Below, in pieces: positions 24,901 to 36,745 of a stretch of DNA of 64,000 nt (the stretch's first letter is position 1; each line of letters begins with the position of its first letter). The stretch comes from Hirudinaria manillensis. Taxonomy: Eukaryota > Annelida > Clitellata > Hirudinida > Hirudinidae. Under the pieces are notes generated by a model that made no database searches, was not told the origin of the DNA, and saw nothing but the letters and a program-made list of their open reading frames with translations. The position numbers were made by a program, and so were the translations under genes. The stretch is taken from contig CM067527.1 of NCBI GenBank assembly GCA_034509925.1, forward strand, positions 13,932,001 through 13,996,000. Reading direction: 5' to 3'.

Positions 24901-27391
24901 AAAGGTTGCTGAATGAGGTTAACATTAAAGTTGTTGTTATTGTTATTATCATAATTATTATTATTGTTATTATCATAATTATTATTATTGTTATTATTAT
25001 CATAGTCATTATTATTATTATTGTTATTATTATTATTACTATTATTGCTATTATCATTATTATTATTATTATTATTAACAAACAATAGATTTAAAAATAC
25101 TTAATAAATTATCATAAAAACATCCAAAAATTAGAAATTAATGTTCCAATTATAAATAACTTAACAAACTAATACTTATAAAGTAATACTTAACAAATTA
25201 ACTCCAACAAATTATTTTAGAAGGAAATAAATAAACAAATATTTACAAAAACATCGTCATTAAAGAATGACTTGATTCTTAAAACCAATGCAACGTTTAA
25301 ACTCAAGTAAACAGTTATCCATGTGTAACATATACAACTTATAACACATTCGTTAAACAATTATTAACAAAACACATGTATAACATTTGTATTATTTATT
25401 ATATACAATATACGACAATAACACACATAACATATACCATAATATTGTATATTACATACAATATACAACATATATACCATAATATTGTATATTACATACA
25501 ATATACAACAATAACACCTCAAATGAATAAAACTTAAAGAGGTCAAAATGGAACTTGCAAAGAGCTTCACAATTACTTGTCCTTGTTCGTATTTTTGGAG
25601 CCTGAAGTCTTCGAGCAAAACTTAAATTAAATTTAATAAATAAAATAAATTTAATAAATAAAATAAATTTCATAAATAAAATAAATTTCATAAATAAAAT
25701 AAATTTCATAAATAAAATAAATTTCATAAATTAGAAAATAAATTACAAAGTATGGACTTCTGGTGATCCATTGGTTGATCCACCTGGTGATGCAATTTGT
25801 AATTAAATTAAGTTAATAAAAACTTCAGGGTAGAAAATGTATTAATTCTAATTTATTTATTTTTTTATTTATTTATAATTTCCAATTTATTTTAATTTTT
25901 AACTTTTTTTATTTCCTATGCAACAATTTCAATGCAAACATCGTTGATGATGATGATGATGATGATGGTGGTGATGATGATGATGATGATGTAAACAATG
26001 TTTCAATATAAATTATAATATACAATTTCAATGCAAACATCGTTGCTGATGATGATGATGATGGTGGTGATGATGATGATGATGTAAACAACGATTCAAC
26101 GTTTCAATATAAACATCATTAATTAGTTTAAAATAAAGTTCTAATTACTTTTCATCCAAAATAACATTTCACATTCACCTTTCAAGAGGCCCAGTAATTC
26201 TCAATTTAGGTCACTTGCGACATCTGGTGTGTTAATTATTATTAATAAATTATTAATAAATCCAATTATCTTTGAATTTATTAATAAATTATTAATAAAT
26301 TCAATTATCTTTGACTTCTGGCTTAATTCATAATTAATGAAATTTAATTAACATATTTTGGGTTTCATTTGTGACCTTTAAATAAACAAAAACACATGAA
26401 CTGATGTTGTTGTTGTTGTTGTTGTTGTTGTTGTATTGGAAGGATGGATGGTTTGGATCTAGAGATGGATGGATGGATGGATGGATGGGTGGGTGGATGG
26501 ATGGATGGGTGGGTGGATGGATGGATGGGTGGATGGGTGGATGGATGGGTGGATGGATGGATGGATGGGTGGATGGATGGGTGGATGGATGGTTGGATGG
26601 ATGGATGGGTGGATGGATTCTATCAGATGAATACACTGAGTTGACCTCTTCCAGGTTCTGACTTCATTCATCGATGAAGCAGTTCAACAACAACAACAAC
26701 TGGACGAGGGTTCTGTGAACGTGATTGGAGACGTGCTGAGGTGTTTGTGCTGCCAGGTGATGATGATGATAACGTTGGTGATGATGGTGGTGTTTTTATC
26801 ACTGATTTTTTGATTATAACTGGCAGGAGATTAGATTATCGGTCCTGAAACAACAACAACAACAACAACATGAAGACGACGACGAAGATGCAATCGGTCA
26901 ACACTCAACGACAGCTGAAAATGCGGCCAAGAAGCAGTTCGTATCTCAGGTCCGTCATTCATTAACCATTATTAATTAATCATTATTAATTGATCATTAT
27001 TCATTAATTATTATTCATTAATTATTATTCATTGATCATCTGATGTAGCAGGAAAATAAAAATATTTCTAAACGAATATTTGCTGTTCACATGCAATTCC
27101 TTGGTTCAGTCCAATGGGTCTATTTATCCATTCATCCATCCGATCCATCCATCCATGCGTTTAAAAATGAACTTAAAAATCACCAATTTCCCTTAATAAT
27201 AAAGAAACCAAGTCCCCCTCGTGACTGAAATCAAATTTAATTAATTTGTTAATTGAAATTATTCTGGTCAAATTCAATGCTTAACTGAAGTTCTTGAAAA
27301 CAATTTTCAAGGTCACGAGAAGGACAATTGTGGAAGCCGCAATACCAGTGGCACTGGCTCTAAAGGTCTTGGTGAGTACAGTTGTTGTTAA

Positions 27392-27437
<46 letters not shown>

Positions 27438-28225
27438 ACTAGTATAACATGATTATTAAATATTTTGGTTAAGGTAAGGTAAATATGTTGTAAATATTTA
27501 TATAAATAAATAAATAAAATATAAACATCAATATTCAGCTTGAGAAGCACAGGTCACCAGTTCTTAAAGAATTGATGACTTACTTTGCTGTGCTAACCAA
27601 AGATTATAAGCAGGAAGTCAGAGGTTGGAAATTTAACAAAATATTATTTATTTATTTTATTTAATTAATTTATTTATTTTATTTATTTATTTATTTATGG
27701 TCAAGTTTCAAATCAATCCAGTTTTATGGTGGTTAAAATTGCATTTAATATAAAAAAAATTAAATTTAATCCCAGGATTGAGTGAATGAGGGAGTGAATG
27801 AATGAACGAGTCTTTAAAATACAAGTTTTTCTAATATTTTCAATAGATTTTAATTGTAAAAATCCAATTAAAAACCCAATAATTGTGTTTTTAATTTTTC
27901 CATTTATTTTCCTTTCCAGCCATTGTTGAAATGGATCCCAGCTTAGAGAGGGAGCTGGAATTTGACCTCAGAAGGTCAGAGGTCACTGAGGGCAACCAGA
28001 CTCAAGCTGCAAAAGCATTGGTTGGTGTTGATCTTGATTTGCATATTGAAGTGGTGCTAATAATTGTGATTCAGCTTCAGATGGGATTTTGAGATTTTTT
28101 AAAATATCCATTTTAATTTTTAAATTTAAAAAATTAAAAAAATTGATGGATTAATTAACTAAATTATTGATTTGTTAAGTTATTTTTATCAGAATTACTG
28201 ATATTGGTCAAGTAATTGTTAATAT

Positions 28226-28256
<31 letters not shown>

Positions 28257-28621
28257 TTATTTCAGTCTCAACGAAATAAATGTCCATCCAAGACAAGCAT
28301 GTCATTAAATTGTCCAAATACAAGGTAGATATATATACAATTTATATTACTAGAGATATACAAGTATATTATATTGCTGTTTATATTACTAGATATATTT
28401 GTATATATGCACATATTTACTAGACTTCAGCCATTAATAACATAATAATAATAATAATAATAATAACATTAATAATAATAATTAGTAAATAAGTTAATAA
28501 ATAATTTAATAAATTACACAGTCACAACAACAGAAGGACTTCCCAAGTCGCCATGGCAACGATTGAAGCAGCCAAACGGGCTCGCAACCAAAGACTTGCA
28601 GTCAATCGATCTGTTGATTGA
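13128..28621 (+). CDS. NCAPD3: Condensin-2 complex subunit D3 (HEAT-repeat), about 40 exons
   Basis: HEAT-repeat subunit of condensin II, which compacts mitotic chromosomes in the nucleus. Blocks match vertebrate NCAPD3 in order: [114 protein letters not shown] and [17 protein letters not shown]. Exon ends: 13128-13200?, 13307-13524, 13723-13808, 14079-14148, 14656-14745, 14972-15054, 15248-15403, 15740-15864, 16004-16043, 16153-16218, 16476-16579, 16731-16842, 17074-17163, 17430-17496, 17627-17702, 17885-18004, 18389-18463, 18806-18926, 19091-19203, 19551-19733, 19891-19993, 20290-20398, 20621-20734, 20979-21055, 21469-21577, 21817-21936, 22221-22319, 22560-22689, 22961-23069, 23398-23494, 23816-23920, 24340-24421, 24833-24917, 26655-26756, 26827-26949, 27312-27371, 27539-27623, 27920-28020, 28266-28324, 28522-28621. 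Total about 1,320-1,345 residues (human 1,498). Phases agree from exon 2 onward; exon 1 does not join exon 2 in phase, so the true start is unsettled. Confidence 0.92.
13979..14070. repeat. ATC/CAT trinucleotide repeat before an NCAPD3 acceptor
   Basis: Imperfect (CATCAT)n tract filling most of the intron up to the acceptor at 14078. Confidence 0.7.
14763..14877. repeat. GATT/GGTT tetranucleotide tract in an NCAPD3 intron
   Basis: Imperfect runs of GATTGATTGGTTG. The apparent Ile/Asn/Gln-rich frame on the minus strand is a by-product of this tract. Confidence 0.8.
15598..15637. repeat. ATCC tetranucleotide repeat in an NCAPD3 intron
   Basis: (CATC/ATCC)n run of about 40 bp. Confidence 0.8.
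16626..16727. repeat. GAT/GGT trinucleotide repeat ending at an NCAPD3 acceptor
   Basis: About 100 bp of GATGATGGTGGTGAT that runs straight into the acceptor at 16728-16730. His-rich or Ser-rich frames across it are artefacts. Confidence 0.85.
17323..17424. repeat. GAT/GAC trinucleotide repeat in an NCAPD3 intron
   Basis: Imperfect GATGATGAC tract reaching to within a few bases of the acceptor at 17429. Confidence 0.8.
17717..17880. repeat. CAT/ATC trinucleotide repeat filling an NCAPD3 intron
   Basis: Nearly the whole intron between exons ending 17702 and starting 17885 is imperfect (CATCAT)n with AAT interruptions. Confidence 0.85.
18053..18151. repeat. GAT/GAC repeat with a ~51 bp higher unit
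   Basis: GACGATGACGATGATGGTGA followed by GATGACAATAATAATGATGA, occurring twice in tandem, then partial. Confidence 0.75.
20741..20866. repeat. GAT/GGT trinucleotide repeat just after an NCAPD3 donor
   Basis: Begins within about 10 bp of the donor at 20735 and extends about 125 bp. Confidence 0.85.
23882..24190 (+). repeat. ~170 bp tandem duplication covering an NCAPD3 exon end and its donor
   Basis: The last ~39 bases of the exon ending at 23920 plus the following intron start recur at 24052-24190. The copied exon piece (24052-24090) is the same base for base and again stands before a good donor (GTGAGT instead of GTAAGT). Both copies are followed by GTT/GGT runs and ATAT-rich sequence. 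The second piece has no acceptor in front, so it is read as a duplicated intron-edge segment, not an exon. Confidence 0.85.
24930..25078. repeat. ATT/GTT trinucleotide repeat in an NCAPD3 intron
   Basis: About 150 bp of TTATTATTGTTATTATCATAA units; the Ile-rich and Asn-rich frames across it are artefacts. Confidence 0.85.
25622..25737. repeat. ~21 bp AT-rich tandem repeat in an NCAPD3 intron
   Basis: Five to six copies of a unit close to ATAAATAAAATAAATTTCAT. Confidence 0.8.
25917..26100 (+). repeat. ~110 bp tandem duplication with GAT core in an NCAPD3 intron
   Basis: ATTTCAATGCAAACATCGTTG followed by a GAT/GGT run and TGTAAACAA occurs at 25926 and again at about 26028, joined by a short unique piece. 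Confidence 0.75.
26443..26620. repeat. GGAT/GGGT tetranucleotide repeat in an NCAPD3 intron
   Basis: About 180 bp of (GGAT)n with GGGT variants. It ends some 35 bp before the next exon at 26655. Trp/Gly/Asp or His/Pro/Ile frames across it are artefacts. Confidence 0.9.
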
Positions 28622-31529
28622 AGCCTTGGAAACTAACAATCATAATAATAATCTTATTTTTATTAATATTTTTTCTTTTATTATTTATTAATTCTATAAT
28701 TTCCTTATTTTGAAATATATTTTTTTCTTGTACTTTATTTTGTTTCAACTTTGAACTGGTGAATTGTGTAAAGAGATGGACAAGTACTTGGATGAGTGAA
28801 TGTACATTGTACATTGTACAGGCTTCAAGACATTATAAATATTGTTATAAATTAACAATTAAAATTATTATCTTTGTGTTTTTTTTTATATCTTTGAGAA
28901 GTATTTGTTATTGGTTGGGTGGTACAGATAGATGGATTTGCATATGGGTGGATGGATGGACGGACGGATGGATGGATGGATGGACGGAATGGCTGATTTG
29001 TGATTCTTTGGTCTCGTTGCAGGTTTCAAACGTTGGTTGTGCTTGATTGACGATTGAAGATGATTGATTGGCTGATGATTGAAGTTAATTGATTGATGCT
29101 CTGAAATTGTAAAGTGGTGAAGAACATCTTCTAAAAAGCTCTTTAAACTTTCGGTCAATTTTTTATGGCATGGTTGCAGTTGTGGTGGAGCAATTTGAAC
29201 ACACTAGTGGTTCAGTTGGTCAGCATTCCTAAGAATATTCATCAAAAATATCTAATAATTAGTGTAAAATGAAGAGTGATATTTAAATAAATATTGCTAT
29301 ATTATTAAATAAAAACATTTAAATATGTCAAATTGAGTAAAAAGAAATCGGAAATGCTTCGTTTCTATTGGTCGAAAGTATAGATTACGCCACGGGCCTA
29401 TTATGACGCAATACTCAATTTCATGTTCATACGACCGTCTGCTATAAATAGCGTCTGTCTTTCTAAAACTTCGTAGTTTGGTTTGCATGCAAGACTCGAT
29501 AGTATGGTAATGGTGATAGTAATAGTAAGTTCTGTAGCCCGTAGCTACATGTAGTATATAATGTATTATGTAATATCACGTAATATACATACATTAAGCT
29601 CCTTTAATAAACTTTTGTCTCTCAGTCTCACTCATGTCTGGTCATGGAAGGGCGGCAGAGCGAATCCAAGAAGACAAATGGTCTTCCAATGCCAGTTAGT
29701 TTTCTACTGAGAAGTATTCACCCCTCTGGTCAGAAGGTATTGTAAGTCGCGTGAAGGTTTGATTCGCTTTTACGAATGAATTCTTCTGAGGTGAGCGCTA
29801 ATTTCTTGCTTTTTGAGCATAATAAGATTGACTCTCACCACTTCTTATCGGCTTGCAGTAATGCCTGGGTGTCCTTTGATCTTTAAATTACTCAATCCTT
29901 TGGTAACGCGTTCTGGTCGTTATTTCTAGTGCTTCGAGCATTTCTGTCTTTTATTTGTAGGTCGACCGACGTGATCCTAGCACCGACAAGATTGGTGGTC
30001 AGCTGTCGTCGTTGGCGTGAACTGGCAAGTTTCCTACTGATTATCCACGAAATGGATAATTCATAAGAGGAGGGTACAGCTTTTTAGATGGGCTGTGCGG
30101 GCTTAGTAGCAGGTTCACGTTCAAGGCGGCAGATGATCGCCAGACCTCTGAAGACTGCCGAATGCTAGCTGCTGCTGAAGCTGTTGTCGCTGCTGTCGTG
30201 GTTGTTGCTGAGTCGTCAACTGAAGGACGGAAGGACCCTAAAGATACTTGAAGTCTGAACGCTGGAAGGAAGTGAAAATGAAGCTGGTTAAGAAAGGGAA
30301 CTACTTCGACTGTCGGACTTCTTTCCAGTCAAGTTACTTTTGTTGAACCTTGTTTGAAGATTGTTTATTTTGTTTATCATTATGCAATTGTTGGTATGCA
30401 AGTATTTTGCAGAACATATGCAATTATGATTCCTTGCTCAATTGACCAATTTTTTCGACACTTTTCTAATTTTAGAGATATTTGCAACTTTTTTTGTGTA
30501 TTTTTTATTTATGTAACATTTTGTTTAGCAAACTCTGTATTAATTCATAACATTAAAGCTACCAGTGATGGTGACATCTTGCGTGACTTTGCAATTATTT
30601 TATTCCTAGAAAACTTCTATCAAATGCATAATAAATTCTCTTTCCTCAATAGCATCAAGTTTTGAATCATCTTGCTTGTGTAACTATTTGCTTATATTTT
30701 CATGCATGTTCTTTACGGAAGAATCAAATAATATGATCAAATTATTTCACTTGTTGTTCCTTTCTGAGTCTGTTTATTGATCTGCTGGTTTATTGGAAAT
30801 AAATTTCTTTTTCGGTTCTTCAATAAAATTATTTCTCACAGAATTTCTTACTTAATTTCTAGAATCAACAATAAATCTAAGGCTAAGTTTTCAGTCTGAC
30901 CTGAGCATTAACTGAATATAAACATTTAAGATAAGCTTAGCAGAAGCAACATGAGCCAAAGGTCTAGGCTACTATCGGACATTGAGTAGATCCTGTGATA
31001 TCAAGTCCTGCGATATTTAATCTGATTGACCTCGATTCTCATACAACCATTGCTTAATTGGCTTTCTAAACGAAGCGTCGCCATATTAAAAATATATTAA
31101 AAAAGACAAAACAAGGAAATGAATTCATATCGCAAGCATCTCATACATGGACGAACCATCCAAAAGGAATCACTCTTTTGATTGTAAATCTGGTTTTAAT
31201 TGTAAATATTCACAACAAATATACAAGATTGCAAAGTCCAGCTTTCCAGAGTTCATCTTTCTTAATGCATATCGAAACAAATTATTTGTTTTCCAAACAA
31301 AATTAATAATAATCACAAAAAAATGCTACCTCATTGATCGTACCCTATGAAAGTTAAGGACTCAATCATAAATCGATTTCTCAACATTTAGTATTCTCCA
31401 ACACACAGTAATTACAAATCAAAGCTCTTCAAATCAGTCCAAACTCAAATAAAAAAAAATCAAAAATCAAACCAAAGTAAGGAAAAGCCTGATTTCAAAA
31501 CGGGTTGCAATTCCACCTCCGTCGCGACT
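28622..31529. other. 2.9 kb gene-free interval between NCAPD3 and HINFP
   Basis: The first part carries GGAT/GGAC repeats (about 28955-28990) in otherwise AT-rich DNA. From about 29330 to 30310 the sequence is less AT-rich and contains promoter-like and polyadenylation-like signals, described separately. No supported coding exon was found; the 103-codon frame from 30354 lacks any recognisable feature. Confidence 0.5.
29330..29660 (+). mobile_element. Possible solo LTR or LTR-like fossil
   Basis: In order there is a CCAAT-type ATTGGTC, a TATA-like CTATAAATAG near 29441-29450, about 150 bp of transcribed-looking sequence, and an AATAAAC signal near 29606 followed by a T/C-rich stretch. That is the usual order in an LTR. 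No second copy, reverse transcriptase or gag-like frame was seen, and the ends are not defined. It may equally be an ordinary Pol II promoter. Confidence 0.25.
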
Positions 31530-32202
31530 TCACCCGAACTCCGCGATCTCGTACAAAATGTCTTCTGCTTCCACCTCGCTGACGGAATCTCCGTCGTCGT
31601 CGTCATCCTCCATCCTCTGAGGGTGGCGCTCGTAGTCATCGTCCTCCTGGTCCAGGTCGTTTGTAGTCGAGTCGGGCCCGAGATCCTGGACCGGGTTGTT
31701 GTCGTCGTTGTCCGAGACTCCGCCTTCTCCCCTGTCGTTCTGATCTCCCATCAACTGCTCCTGAAGTTCTGAACTTTCGTACCTAAACTCCTGGAGTCTG
31801 TAAAAGCCGTCATCGTGCAACTTGTACCTGTATTATAATAAACATAATAATATAATTATTAATATATACTGATTATTAATTAATAATATATTAATAATTA
31901 TATATACTGATTATTAATTAATAATATATTAATAATTATATTATATTATTAATTATTAATATTATATATTACATTAAATAGCACAATTTAATTACGGTTT
32001 AATATCCTTGGATATATATAAATAAAATAAAAAACTCTGATTAAATCAGTACTAATTTTATGTCTAAATAATAAAAAACACATTTGCAATATAGGCTGTA
32101 TATACATTAACTTAAGTATCATCACACAATATATGTCCATATCCAAGTATTAGTATATAAGTACTAGTACATATAAGTACAGTTTAACATATACATTTAT
32201 TC

Positions 32203-32237
<35 letters not shown>

Positions 32238-32898
32238 CTGTACTATATATATATATATATATATATATAAGTACTGATTAATGTCATTAGACTTTACCAC
32301 CTGAGTCTAACGTGACCTGATGGCTCTCTGAGTCTGTGCTTCTTTTTAAGATGTTTTGTGAGGTAAGTACCTCTGGTGTACTTGTGGCTGCACAAATGGC
32401 ACAAGTATTTGGCTTCCTCTAGGCCCTGATAGTGGTGGTATTGGTGATGATTATGATGACGAATAGCGATATTACATGCTTATAAGACTTACATGGTTAG
32501 AAATTAGGAATATAAAAATAATATGTTATGAATAAAAATTATCATGACTTATAATTACACAGCATCTACCAATGTTACTCACATTCTACACCAACATAAA
32601 GAAACATTGATGGTATCATTAACATTGCAGTACTGGGTACACATGCACTCACGCATGCATGCACACTCATGCACGCACACACGCACCTCGTGCTTGTTCT
32701 TGAAGTGGAGGTTCATCTCCCATGGAAATCGAGCCCTGAAGTTGCACTCGTCGACCTCGCAGTCGATCCAATCCTCGTCGTGGGATTCCAGATGCTTCTT
32801 CAGGTCTATGGCCAGTTTGGCTCTGAAAGGGATTTGCTTTTTATTATTATTATTGTTGTTATTTTTAATTTTGTTATTAATACATTTATTATTGTTAC

Positions 32899-32935
<37 letters not shown>

Positions 32936-35509
32936 GTTATTGTTATTGTTATTACTGCTACCATTATCCAACTAAATGACATGGCCAACATTTGGCCACT
33001 TATTTGACATTTGGTATTACTGCATTATTATTAAATAGCTTTTATCGTCTTCTGCTGTTATTATTATTGTTATTATTATTATTATTATAATTATTAATGC
33101 GGTTGCTACATTCCACAACTGATTTCCAACAATCACCCTCTGAATAGTTATTGCAGTAACCTAACCAATTTGAAAATGGGAAACAAACAAAAAGAACAAC
33201 ATCACCATTTCAAAATAAACAAAAAAATAAAAACCCCAAACATAAATATTTTCAATAAACAAATCCAACTTAATAATTAAAATTAAACTTAATCAATAAA
33301 ATCAATAAATAAATAAATAATTAATACGAATTCGACCGACTTGAAGCCGCAGGTTTTGCAGACGAAAGGCCTGTGGTCCGAGTGCCTGTACCTGATGTGC
33401 GTCCTCAATGAACTCGGAGTGGGGCAAGTCATGTCACAGAAGGGACACTTGTAGTGGTACACTGGACAGGATTTATTTTAACCAATAGTTAACTTTATTA
33501 ATTAAATGTACATGTGTATAATAATAATAATATATATTTTATAATAATAATATATTTTATTTTGTTTGTATATAAATTAATTTCTAGTCATATACAATAA
33601 ATAATTAGGTATATTATTATTGTATAACTTATTATCAGGTAATTAACTTCCTAGCAAAACCAACCATGGTGCCTCATGTGGTCCCTGAGAAATCGTTTGT
33701 TGGGGAACATTTTGCTGCAGTACGAACATTTGTAAGAGTTGGCTGCAAGCATTCAAGAAAAGGGAAATGAATAATTAATTTAAGAATTAATAATTTAAGA
33801 ATAAATTATGATAAATAAGTCGTAAATAAACAGCGCCCGGGCTACTTTATTAAAGATCGCGATCAATCCGTTCATAATTACAGCCAAACCCGACGACAAA
33901 GATAATTACCGGCTAATTTATTTACTAAATAATTCTTAATTTATTTAATAAATTCTTAATTTTCTAATTTATTTAATAAATAATTCTTACCCGTAGGATC
34001 GACTTGTCTCTGAACGTGGTCGATGAATTTGGTTGCGTTGGCAAACAGTCCTCCACAAGTCGGACAAGAGAAGAGTTTCTCCTGAGTGTGCGACCTCAGA
34101 TGATCTCGTAACTTGTGCTTGCTCTTCACCGTCGCTTGGCAGGCTGTTGGCCGTGGTAATAAATATTATTAAAATGTTACGAATAATGATTGAATATATT
34201 AATAATTCTAAAAAAATGATAATTAATATGATGCAATTTTATAAAAAATAGTCAATAAATTAATATCAGAAATGATGCTGAAAAATGAGAAAAGCCACAT
34301 AAAAGTGAACGAAAGGGTAAACATAAAGGCTAAACATAAATCAACAGTGTTACGAAATAGTATGAATATTTTATTTTTAAAAGTGTTATTAAAAGTGATT
34401 TCATGACTAATATAAATAATTAATTAATTTATTAAATGTTATTATTATTTTATAATAGATTGAAACTAATAGGTTGTAATGGGCACCAATTGGCCAATAG
34501 CGTCGCTCACTTTCCCACATGCACTTGCAGCCTCCTTTGACGTTGTTTCCGCTCGGATAAACCTCGACGTGGTTCGTCATGTGCCTATAAAACCACTCTG
34601 GATTCTCGAAGCTTTCCTGTCGGGAGAAATTCTTATTTGAATTTAATTTATTATTAAATAATAAAATAATGGGACTGCACCGAGATTGCAAAATGTGTTT
34701 GCCTGCTCGTATAGTGGACCAAAAATTACGCATAGTTGCAAATATTTAATACCAAATATTATAAGTTCATACTAACGTATGTATTAATATTTTTAAAATA
34801 ATTAGCACACTATTATAAATATTTATAACCATTTTATTATAAACATCACACATCGTACATACACAAATTCATAGTTCAACCTGTTGAATCCAAGCAAACA
34901 AAACAAATGAAAAGAAAGAACGAATCACAAACACGGCAGTCCTTCCAGTGGCAGACGAGTTTGAACGGCAGGTCGGGTATGAGGTTCCTGCTGTTGGGGT
35001 CGAGTTGGCAACGACTGGTCTCGGGCGAATCGCCCAGGGTCTGGAGCAGGGCGATGCCCTGACACTTGAGTTTTTGATGGAAGGCGTGGTAGTTTACATG
35101 TTGGACAAGCTCGTCCCAGTTTTTTAGTTTTGTTTCACTGGTGCAATCCTTCCAAAGGCAGGTCATCTGGTGCTCGGGCTGGTCGCCTTTGAAAGAGGTG
35201 AGGGATTTTAATTTGCTGACTTTGCTTGATTTTTGTTTTTAAATGAGTGACAAACATTATTATTCGATTTGGCTAAACTAAACTATCAGGAATGACTTCC
35301 TAATAACCACGTGAAACAAAAAAAATAAATAAATTATATTTTGAATTCTTTTTCCCACCTTCTGAGGCATTACCTCCAGTGGTCTTCCATTCGTTGAGGT
35401 GAGCTCTGATGTGGTTCACGTAGAAATCCATGTTGTCGTAAACCAACATGCATTCGCCCCATTCGCAAAGCAGCGTTAATAAGATCTTTTCTTTCACAGA
35501 TTTGTTCAT
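31530..35509 (-). CDS. HINFP: Histone H4 transcription factor, C2H2 zinc-finger protein
   Basis: Nuclear C2H2 zinc-finger factor; the vertebrate protein activates histone H4 genes at the G1/S transition. Nine exons right to left, all phases agreeing: 35374-35509, 34933-35186, 34511-34616, 33991-34143, 33665-33742, 33341-33461, 32687-32822, 32301-32416, 31530-31827, giving 465 residues (human 517). Family hallmarks run in order: [11 protein letters not shown] at the N-terminus, [102 protein letters not shown] and [20 protein letters not shown]. Zn-binding Cys and His residues are kept in the fingers I could check. The C-terminus is strongly acidic. The gene is head to head with the homeobox gene 1.2 kb away. 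Confidence 0.96.
32205..32270. repeat. AT dinucleotide runs in a HINFP intron
   Basis: Two (TA)n tracts split by a short unique piece. Confidence 0.85.
32897..32957. repeat. ATT trinucleotide repeat in a HINFP intron
   Basis: (ATT)n with GTT variants, giving poly-Asn, Ile and Leu frames that are artefacts. Confidence 0.85.
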
Positions 35510-36745
35510 GACCAATTATTCGACGGATCCCAGCAAATCAAAACAGCGATGAGGCACTGTTTTGAAAAAATCCAAGCAATCCGCAAAAACAACATAAAAG
35601 TGAACTTAGGTTTGGCGTAACGTTGGATTAATAAAAGTATTTAATTTTATTTTTTAACATGTTTTAAATTTTGTAATGGTCTAATTTATTTATATTTTTA
35701 AATTGTGTTTAAAATTATTTATGCTTAATTGTATTTCTAACTAAATGTTTAGCTAGGTCACTAAAATAAAATGTTACATTTTTATATTAATTCTAGATTC
35801 TATAAGCAGGAAATCTTTGCTCATTTGGATTCATATCATGACGCAGATTTTAATTTTCAACATACGCGATTATGTAACATCATCGACCATTATGTAATAT
35901 AAAGTACGCTTCACATCGTTTAAACCTCAATGGACAAACTGTGGATTTAACCTTTTGAGAGCACGTCTTAACCCTAACACTTCAAGACCGGCGATCCAAT
36001 AATGCGCTCAGCATTAAACTGTTTATCAGGTCGATTCAAAGAATTTCAATATTGGAATTAATTGCTTGCATATTCTTTTATGCATGCGATTAGTGATATG
36101 AATGTAGATAATCCAGTAAAATCTGAAAGCGCTAAGTATGTTTCCAATACAATAACAAAAAGTCCTTTTCAATTTGCGAACTAGAAAGAGGTGAACAAGG
36201 CGAAAAGAATGAAAGATAGAGCAATGTCTAAAGTATAAAGTATTGGGATAAAATGGATCTTAATCTTTACCCTCTATGTATGATTGTATCTTTCACAATA
36301 TTACCTTTTATTACTTTGTATTACCTTTACCCACAGGTTAAGAAATAAGTATTGCTTAATCAATTAGAAACAGGAAGAAGAAACAATGTTTGATGCAAAG
36401 AAAGCTAACATACATTGGGTAACTTCTTGAGAGAAACTACAATAATAGCTCCATGTAATATATATTTCTGGAGTTTATATTATTATGTTTAAAAGGGGTA
36501 TGTCTTTCGCCACGTTGGCAAATGGTTATCTTTTACAACGAAAATTCTAATTATACAAATTAAGCCAATTTAAACATTTTAAAAATCAAAAAGGAAATCA
36601 CCTAAATTAGGCTTTGAAGCGGTATTTTTATTGAAAAGATGAACACATTTTATTACCTACAATTTTAAAATTTATATTTTTATAGCGCATTTGCTTACGA
36701 AATCGATCGATGTATGATCGTTAATTATACAACTTCGTTCACCTA
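35510..36745. promoter_or_regulatory. 1.2 kb gap between divergent HINFP and homeobox gene
   Basis: AT-rich and non-coding; presumed to contain both promoters. No specific element can be named. Confidence 0.35.

Noticed and set aside
30354-30665. 103-codon Phe/Ile-rich frame as a gene
   Set aside because: AT-rich chance frame with no domain, leader or splice support.
32544-33007. Poly-Leu, poly-Ile and poly-Asn frames
   Set aside because: Shadows of an ATT repeat and of HINFP exon 32687-32822.
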